DNA of 12,248 nucleotides from Trichomonas tenax. Lineage: Eukaryota > Parabasalia > Trichomonadida > Trichomonadidae. This document shows, in pieces, positions 7,147-12,248 of the stretch (its first letter is position 1; each line of letters starts with the position of its first letter). Both the position numbers and the translations under genes were made by a program. The stretch is taken from contig JALKBU010001348.1 in assembly GCA_023091735.1 (NCBI GenBank), forward strand, positions 1 through 12,248, given 5' to 3'. Below the pieces are notes generated by a model. That model made no database searches. It saw nothing but the letters and a program-made list of their open reading frames with translations, and was not told where the DNA came from.

Positions 7147-7325
7147 TAGCATAAAAACATATGTAAAAATTTGTGGAAATTTTGTTTTCATAAAAATTTT
7201 AGAGAAATGTCAAGATTTTGATTTGGAAAATTTTGAATTTTTGAGATATGAAGTTAGAAATTCGAAATTTATATAATATATGTTGTGGAGATGTCAAAAA
7301 TAGCGAAATTGTATAGTTGTTCGAA

Positions 7326-7332
7326 TCACTTT
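7326..7332 (+). promoter_or_regulatory. Inr core promoter (TCACTTT) of PSMD9
   Basis: TCACTTT has its predicted +1 at A7328, only 7 bases before ATG 7335. Very short leaders are normal in trichomonads. The position rules out the upstream TTG (7317) as the start. Confidence 0.75.
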
Positions 7333-7334
7333 GG

Positions 7335-7889
7335 ATGACATTTGCTCAGCGCTGTGTAAAAGTCGCGAGTGCAGCGAGAGACAATATCGACAAGCAGTTG
7401 GAAGGCATCAAGGACTACCTTGAGACCACTGGCGTCGGCTATAGAGGCTCTTTGATCGATAAAGAAGGATTTCCACTCCCAAACATTGATCACTACGAGG
7501 TTCAGAGGGAGAGAGGAAGAGCCGCGAGATTGCTCAACGACAGAAAGCATATTGAACACATTTTGGAGGAACTCGTTCAAGTTATTCCTGAAAATGGAAA
7601 GGAAACATTATTGATGGAGCTCGAAAAACAGAATCCATTCGCATTTATATCGGGAGTACGCACAGAATCACCCGCTGAGTCCGCTGGATTGTTAGTTGGC
7701 GACTTTTTGATAAAATTTGGAACAGCAACATCATTGTTAGATGTTAAGAGCAACATCGTTGAAGGACGTCCAATAGAATTAACTATATATCGCGTAAGTG
7801 AATACAGCCGTCAACTTCTATCACTTGATATCACACCAAAGCCATTTAATGGCGATGGTCTCATTGGCTGCTTCTTAATGCCTATCTAA
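7335..7889 (+). CDS. PSMD9: 26S proteasome assembly chaperone PSMD9/Nas2 (PDZ-domain), 184 aa
   Basis: PSMD9 (yeast Nas2) is a chaperone for assembly of the 19S base. It binds the Rpt5 ATPase subunit and leaves before the proteasome matures. Residues 13-80 form the N-terminal helical domain with the family signature LIDKEGFPLPNIDHYEVQ (40-57), followed by a basic helical stretch. Residues 102-183 are a PDZ domain. Its SPAESAGLLVGDFLIKFG core (112-129) is the usual carboxylate-loop and strand region, and the protein ends with GDGLIGCFLMPI, matching the conserved family C-terminus. Length is close to that of fungal and animal members (about 200-220). The start is set by the Inr 7 bases upstream. 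The stop TAA (7887-7889) is followed by TAAA at 7892-7895. It is the clearest assignment in the window and a conserved single-function housekeeping gene. Confidence 0.93.
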   Translation: MTFAQRCVKVASAARDNIDKQLEGIKDYLETTGVGYRGSLIDKEGFPLPNIDHYEVQRERGRAARLLNDRKHIEHILEELVQVIPENGKETLLMELEKQNPFAFISGVRTESPAESAGLLVGDFLIKFGTATSLLDVKSNIVEGRPIELTIYRVSEYSRQLLSLDITPKPFNGDGLIGCFLMPI

Positions 7890-8306
7890 TGTAAACATAT
7901 TGATGTTATTGCTCCGTGTTTAAATCTAAAATTTTATTTCGCAAATTTTTAACTTTCACATTCCAGCTCAATAATAACAATGCAACGTCATTTTATCTAG
8001 AAAACTTTTTATTTTTGGATTCAAAATGATTTGAAAACGATATTTGATTTTATTAAAATATATTTCCTGAAATGAATGTACTTCCTTTTAAAATGTTTTA
8101 TATAGAGATAACTTTTTCGAATCATCATATTCACAGATTCATATTTTATATTTTTGACATTTTAAATATTTTAACAATATTTTTCGTTATAAACTTAGTT
8201 ACAATATAGCATTGGCTATGAAAATCATTAATTCAGTGTTATAAAGGATGATTATATTCAATAAAAACTGTTTTGGTGATGATGAATATTTTTGACATGT
8301 AAAGTG
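7890..8306. other. Gap between PSMD9 and the BTB gene
   Basis: About 420 AT-rich bases with no gene, RNA or clear repeat. It must hold the 3' flank of PSMD9 and the upstream promoter of the BTB gene; only the Inr at its right end is recognisable. Confidence 0.5.
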
Positions 8307-8312
8307 TCATTC
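8307..8312 (+). promoter_or_regulatory. Inr core promoter (TCATTC) of the BTB gene
   Basis: TCATTC has its predicted +1 at A8309, 7 bases before ATG 8316. It fits the trichomonad TCA(+1)-pyrimidine rule and fixes the start at 8316 rather than the upstream TTG at 8292. Confidence 0.65.
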
Positions 8313-8315
8313 AAA

Positions 8316-9614
8316 ATGTATGATTTTTCTCCTTTAGTTCTTTCAGCGGACGGACTCAAGAAAATTGCGGCGCAGCAGTTGGAGGAAGACTTCACTTTTA
8401 TCGTCGGCAACAAAAAGTACCCCTGTTGCTCGTATTTCGCGGAATTTGTTTCGCCAAAAATCGCGAGAATGCGTGCGGATGATAAAACGATAAACACGTT
8501 CACTATCTACATCCCTGACCCCGATGGATACTTCAATTTGGTAATAAAACTGATGAAAGGTTATGAATTCGAAGCAAACGTCCAAGAATCGATATTTTTG
8601 CGTAAAGTAGGTTCTATTCTTGAGAACGCTGAAATTGTGGAGGCATTTTCATTTGTTAACACGACAAAACTCACGAATCAAAATGTTGTTCCAACATTCG
8701 AAGAAAAAATTGAGAATGGAGTGGACACAACGAAAGAAATCCAATATATAGCGTCACATTTTTATTCATTGAAAAAAGAAGCGTTATTTAACTTAAATTT
8801 GAACACTTTATTAACTTTATTAAGTCATCCGAACCTGAAAATAGAGTCAGAGAACTCTCTGTATTCTTTTGTTATCGAATTGATTGCAAAAAGAGGTCCT
8901 CAGTTCAAACAATTGTTGCCATTCATCAGATATCAGTGTTTGTCAAACGAAGCAATCACCAACTTCTCTGAATATATCACTCCACAGGATTTCACTGAGA
9001 TTTCTGGACTTTGGGAGGCGATAACAGAGAGAATTAAGTGCAATCATCAAACGAGAAGAAACAAGCACAGATATATCCATTACGACATCAATATCCCATA
9101 CACCGGAGATCCTTTCAAGGGAATATTCACTTATATAACAGAACACGTCACTAATTGCAAGAATCCAATCGAAATCGGCGTTGTTGACGTCACAGTCCTC
9201 AAAGAAGAGTGCCAAATCCCAGCGCACAACTTAATCAGGTACTCCGGACAGCCCTCGAAGTGGTATCTCGCAGAACATGAAGATTCTTGGGTCTGCTTCG
9301 ATTTCAAGGCCGCGAGAGTCGCGATCTCCGCGTACACGATGTGCAGCGGCTCTGATTCTTCGTACTGGGACTACCCAGTCTCGTACACGTGGGAGGGAAG
9401 CGACGACAAGATCACGTGGACGGACATAGACTCGAAAGACGACAACAATGAAATGGGAGGAAATGACAAAATCCACACTTGGGTCCTTCCGACGATTTCG
9501 CCTCTGTTCAGATACGTGAGGTTCAGGCTGAGGAACGTGACAAGGAGAGGAGGGCTTTACACTCCTATGATAGAACTGTTCGGTCTCTACGAACCACCGT
9601 CGAAGATTAATTAA
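8316..9614 (+). CDS. BTB/BACK-like protein with C-terminal F5/8 type C (discoidin) domain, 432 aa
   Basis: No enzyme motif is present; the domain set points to a protein-interaction scaffold. Residues 25-115 are a divergent BTB/POZ domain (FTFIVGNKKYPCCSYFAEF, then SPKIARMRADD). BTB domains dimerise and often recruit cullin-3. Residues 140-245 are helical and BACK-like. Residues 265-425 form an F5/8 type C (discoidin-like) beta-sandwich with SKWYLAE, WVCFDFK, YTWEGSDDKITWTDID and RYVRFRLRN before IELFGLY, the typical order. There is no signal peptide, so the domain works inside the cell, unlike coagulation factors. This architecture is a very large family in trichomonads. The codons shift: 9 of 30 end in G/C at residues 145-174 but 20 of 30 at residues 311-340. 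The start follows the Inr; the stop TAA (9612-9614) overlaps TAAAA. The specific partner is unknown. Confidence 0.85.
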   Translation: MYDFSPLVLSADGLKKIAAQQLEEDFTFIVGNKKYPCCSYFAEFVSPKIARMRADDKTINTFTIYIPDPDGYFNLVIKLMKGYEFEANVQESIFLRKVGSILENAEIVEAFSFVNTTKLTNQNVVPTFEEKIENGVDTTKEIQYIASHFYSLKKEALFNLNLNTLLTLLSHPNLKIESENSLYSFVIELIAKRGPQFKQLLPFIRYQCLSNEAITNFSEYITPQDFTEISGLWEAITERIKCNHQTRRNKHRYIHYDINIPYTGDPFKGIFTYITEHVTNCKNPIEIGVVDVTVLKEECQIPAHNLIRYSGQPSKWYLAEHEDSWVCFDFKAARVAISAYTMCSGSDSSYWDYPVSYTWEGSDDKITWTDIDSKDDNNEMGGNDKIHTWVLPTISPLFRYVRFRLRNVTRRGGLYTPMIELFGLYEPPSKIN

Positions 9615-10234
9615 AATAAATAATGTTGTTTGTGATAAATCAATTTTCTAAAAAAAACAACATTTCAATCGTTTCACCAAAACCTATATATTTGATTGGA
9701 GTGATTTATATTCTTAGATGTTGTTTCATGAAAAGAAAAAATTATAATGATAATAAAAAAAGTTTTTTGCTTTTTAAAAATGAAGTTATTGGATGATGGA
9801 TGAAGAATGAGAGATTCTTATTATAATCATAAATTGCACATATTTCACTGATTAGTTTGGCAATATACTCGTTTCATAATCTATTGGTAAAATGATTCAA
9901 ATGCTCATTTGAAAAATATTTTAAAAATATTTTCATAATTTTTAGTTATTCGAAGATTATCATTATGCGATAATGCTCAAATCATAGATCTAAATTGTCC
10001 ACTTTCTAATAGTTCATTTCGCTGTATGTTCATATCTAAATCTTTAATAACTAAAATGAAAATTATCATTTTTAATTTTGAGTGATTTTTTAATGAGATA
10101 TCAAAGATTTTTTCATAAATTGTCTCGAATGATGAACGGGAATTCGAATTGAGTGTTTTGATGGTTGAGAAAAGATGTGATTGTTGATTGCATATAATAT
10201 TTTACACTAAAACATTTTATAAAACAAATAAAAA
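9615..10234. other. Gap between convergent BTB and Sec23/24 genes
   Basis: About 620 AT-rich bases shared by two 3' ends. No open frame, RNA gene or repeat is supported. The only expected signals are poly(A) sites near each stop (TAAA overlaps the BTB stop; a minus-strand TAAA lies at 10219-10216). Confidence 0.5.
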
Positions 10235-11821
10235 TCATTCCTTGAAGTCCAAAAGCCAACCAGGAATTCCCATTCGTGGCGGAGGACATATTCCGAGCTC
10301 GTTTGCTTTGTCTTCACCGCAGTTCTCAAACCCGGCAGCGTAAATCTGGTCAAGGAGAGTGATTGTCATCGTGTCGTGGTCTCCTTCGATCTTCGGCGAC
10401 ATCGAAAGCTTTCTTGGTGGATTTGTGACAATCAACGAAGCCGCAGTCAACGAAGTTCCGTTCATTGCATTTACGAACGGAACAACACGAACGAACTTTT
10501 CGAGTTCGATTCTCTTTTCGTCCTTTTCGTCCAAAGACTCAATTATCGGCATCGCTGCCATTGTTATCGCGTCAGAGGCCCCTTCGAGGCCCAAAGATCT
10601 CGAAACCCAGAGCCATTCAGCAACCTTCACGTTGAGAGTGCCTAGGACAGCAGCTTTGTCGTGTGATGCTCTGAGTTTGATGTTGAAAATCGAAAAGATT
10701 CTCGTTGTCTTTGCCGTCATTTGAATTATCGGTTGTTCGAATGTCGGTTTGATGTCGAGAACGAAAGGTTGATCCTCCATCACGTCGGGAATGAACATAA
10801 GAGAGTTGTCGACGACAGAATAGTGCCATCTCAGCCTGTTCCACGAACACGTGCACCCTGCGCTTCTCACGTTCATGTAGCACCGATAATTCACGCGTTT
10901 GTTGAATATCCAGTTTAATTTTCCAACAAAGTTGTTCTTAGTGAATGGAACAACGAAGCCAGGTATCTGCGTGCCCATAACGAATGCCGCTTTATCGAAA
11001 ATCGCCGTCAAAACGTCAATTCTTATATCCTTCGCGCGAATTTCGTCGTAATTCAAAATATCGGGCGGACACTGAGGCAGAATGTTAACGACCCTTATTA
11101 GCTCGTTGGGAAGCTTGTTCGAGATGTACTTAATGACGGAGATCACCTGGGAGAAGTCCTGCTCGACGACAGAAGGATTCATGTGCATTATTGCGATTAT
11201 TGCGGGTGGAAGCTGAGAAACATCGAAAATGTGGGAGGAGAGGTCTATGTAGTCGGCTTTGACGTAGTGGGACAAACAGGCTGGAAGAAGGTTGTGTTTT
11301 TGCTCATCTGTGTGAATTAACTGATTGTCGACGATTTTGAAGTGTGATTTGCTTGGAGTGAGGAAGTAGAATCCATCTTTGTTGTGAAAGATGAACATGA
11401 ACTTTCCTTTCTTTAATTTCGAAATGAAATCTGTAAAAAGCGTTTTAATGATGTTGAAATCAATCGGGTGAAGTTTGAGGGAGAACACGAATATGAACAA
11501 TTCGTCTTTGTCCTCAGGAATTAAACGAAAATGGTTGATATCTTTCAAATCTAAATCTAATTCGTGATCTATTTTATTATGAGCACCACATATCGAACAG
11601 ATCCACTTTCCTTTCGATTTCTCGCAGTAATTATTGATGTAGGCCTCGCACGTTCTGCATCTCGGCAAATTGGGGTCAAAATCGTGAATTTCAGCGCCGT
11701 TATAAGCGCACGGCGAAATTATGGCACTAAACGGAACACGAATTTGTTCCTTTAAAGATTCACCAATCGGTCCAATGCTAAAAGATGATTCAATCATTTT
11801 TCGAAAAGTGACAATATTCAT
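10235..11821 (-). CDS. Sec23/Sec24-family COPII coat protein, short form, 528 aa
   Basis: Sec23 and Sec24 form the inner COPII coat on the endoplasmic reticulum; Sec24 picks cargo and Sec23 activates Sar1. The zinc finger is clear: Cys55 and Cys58 (PRCRTCEAYINNYC) with Cys75 and Cys78 (WICSICG), the typical family spacing. Residues 100-295 fit a trunk (vWA-like) domain. Residues 305-385 fit the beta-sandwich, and 386-440 fit the helical domain (AAVLGTLNVKVAEWLWVSRS). I cannot see a gelsolin-like domain: the C-terminus (about 90 residues after 440) matches nothing I recognise. The length is below the usual 750-1000. Neither Sec23 nor Sec24 can be chosen with confidence. Two Met starts are possible, 11821 and 11797 (Met9), each with its own Inr. 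The stop is TGA, with TAAA about 16 bases on. It converges with the BTB gene. Confidence 0.82.
   Translation of the reverse strand: MNIVTFRKMIESSFSIGPIGESLKEQIRVPFSAIISPCAYNGAEIHDFDPNLPRCRTCEAYINNYCEKSKGKWICSICGAHNKIDHELDLDLKDINHFRLIPEDKDELFIFVFSLKLHPIDFNIIKTLFTDFISKLKKGKFMFIFHNKDGFYFLTPSKSHFKIVDNQLIHTDEQKHNLLPACLSHYVKADYIDLSSHIFDVSQLPPAIIAIMHMNPSVVEQDFSQVISVIKYISNKLPNELIRVVNILPQCPPDILNYDEIRAKDIRIDVLTAIFDKAAFVMGTQIPGFVVPFTKNNFVGKLNWIFNKRVNYRCYMNVRSAGCTCSWNRLRWHYSVVDNSLMFIPDVMEDQPFVLDIKPTFEQPIIQMTAKTTRIFSIFNIKLRASHDKAAVLGTLNVKVAEWLWVSRSLGLEGASDAITMAAMPIIESLDEKDEKRIELEKFVRVVPFVNAMNGTSLTAASLIVTNPPRKLSMSPKIEGDHDTMTITLLDQIYAAGFENCGEDKANELGICPPPRMGIPGWLLDFKE
11805..11811 (-). promoter_or_regulatory. 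Second Inr (TCACTTT) for the internal ATG of the Sec23/24 gene
   Basis: The same heptamer recurs 18 bases downstream, with A+1 at 11809 and an in-frame ATG at 11797 after a 12-base leader. Initiation here would give a protein starting at Met9. It lies inside the longer reading frame, where TGTCACTTTTC encodes part of residues 4-7. Confidence 0.5.
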
Positions 11822-11822
11822 A

Positions 11823-11829
11823 AAAGTGA
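11823..11829 (-). promoter_or_regulatory. Inr (TCACTTT) for the first ATG of the Sec23/24 gene
   Basis: On the minus strand TCACTTT has A+1 at 11827, 6 bases before ATG 11821. It fits the trichomonad consensus as well as those of the kinase and PSMD9 genes. Confidence 0.7.
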
Positions 11830-12248
11830 CATTTTTTAAAAAATCGCCTCAAAACTCATTATACAGTGAATATTTCCGACTAAAAACTTAATAAACATCT
11901 TTGCTTATACAAGATCTATAACATACATCATTTAAAATTTATGATTTCATTTTTAAGCAACTTGTGATATTTTATGATATATCTCAATGGATATCAATGC
12001 TTTTCTAAATTTTATTATTGTAAATGTAACTATGTAAAAAGTTTTTTATATAGCACTAAGATATTTTAACTCTCTCTCTCTTCGCACAATAAATTTCATC
12101 ATGAAATTCAATCATTTATTCGGGAAAATTTTTCCTTCTGCGGTGTAGTCCCGCGACCTTCATAACTTTTTATTTGATCAATATTTTTTCGATTTGAAAG
12201 TACTTTCATGTACATATTGATAGTTGTCTATCCAGTGGTATAAGTGGC
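11830..12248. other. Upstream region of the Sec23/24 gene to the right edge
   Basis: About 420 bases with no gene. There is a short CT run at about 12070-12082. An inverted repeat at about 12092-12108 has 8-bp arms (AATTTCAT/ATGAAATT) around one base. A 14-bp perfect palindrome, TGAAAGTACTTTCA, lies at 12195-12208. A small patch at about 12135-12160 has more G and C but no frame beyond 15 codons. Confidence 0.45.

Larger units (their letters stand above)
6595..7325. other. Gap between kinase and PSMD9 genes
   Basis: This is AT-rich and holds no supported gene. It contains two hairpins (listed separately) and three copies of TTCGAA at 7121, 7141 and 7261, with a fourth at 7320-7325 touching the PSMD9 Inr. 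A less AT-rich patch at about 6840-7010 has no open frame I can defend. Confidence 0.5.

Noticed and set aside
7317..7334. Six-residue extension of PSMD9 from a TTG codon
   Set aside because: It is not an ATG and it starts upstream of the Inr +1 at 7328.
8292..8315. Eight-residue extension of the BTB protein from a TTG codon
   Set aside because: It is not an ATG, and the Inr +1 at 8309 falls within it.
8943..9476. Several minus-strand open frames of 68-94 codons opposite the F5/8C region
   Set aside because: They are shadows of the BTB/F5-8C gene, without ATG context, promoter or domain.
10359..10724. 121-codon open frame on the plus strand opposite the Sec23/24 gene
   Set aside because: It is the antisense of a real coding region with a clear zinc finger and coat domains. 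It has no Inr and no recognisable domain; its length reflects the higher GC of the coding strand.
413..11821. Spliceosomal introns in the protein genes
   Set aside because: All genes read through without breaks, and I saw no trichomonad 3' intron motif (ACTAAC followed by CACAG).
12101..12148. Small plus-strand frame starting ATGAAATTC near the right edge
   Set aside because: It is only 15 codons and has no Inr, conservation or neighbours to support it.

Overview
The window is nuclear DNA of a parabasalid protist, most likely a trichomonad (Trichomonas, Tritrichomonas or a close relative; I cannot tell which). The evidence: all four host genes are single uninterrupted reading frames. Each has a TCA+1-C/T initiator (Inr) element, the trichomonad core promoter, 6-17 bases before its ATG. 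Stops are followed at once or closely by TAAA, the trichomonad poly(A) signal. The gene families (CAMK-like kinase, BTB with F5/8 type C) are heavily expanded in these organisms. No intron with trichomonad splice signals was seen. The gaps are very AT-rich.

Positions 1 to about 2800 are part of a Maverick/Polinton-type, virus-like DNA element. Its centre is an intact 554-residue protein that I read as the double jelly-roll major capsid protein (413-2077, +). Three small genes beside it look like coding sequence interrupted by in-frame stops: an 89-codon gene on the minus strand at 81-350 (TGA at codon 3), a 128-codon gene at 2155-2541 (TAG and TGA), and a 75-codon gene at 2563-2793 (TAA). A hydrophobic minus-strand frame runs off the left edge. 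None of these genes has the host Inr; four of the five have an A/T leader ending in TAAATG or TAAAATG. The integrase, polymerase B, ATPase and terminal repeats are not in the window. The element is therefore either cut by the left edge or degraded.

Positions 2794-5273 are about 2.5 kb of AT-rich DNA with no gene I can support. Host genes follow: a CAMK-like Ser/Thr kinase (5293-6594, +); the 26S proteasome assembly chaperone PSMD9/Nas2 (7335-7889, +); a BTB/BACK/F5-8C protein (8316-9614, +); and a short Sec23/Sec24-family COPII protein (10235-11821, -), which converges on the BTB gene. Each has its own promoter and they do not form an operon. Their roles (signalling, proteasome assembly, protein-interaction scaffold, vesicle coat) are unrelated.

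The most interesting part is the left end: one open capsid gene among small virion-like genes that all carry nonsense codons, a promoter style unlike the host genes, and a repeated hairpin-forming 31-mer in the non-coding or terminal parts of the element's genes.
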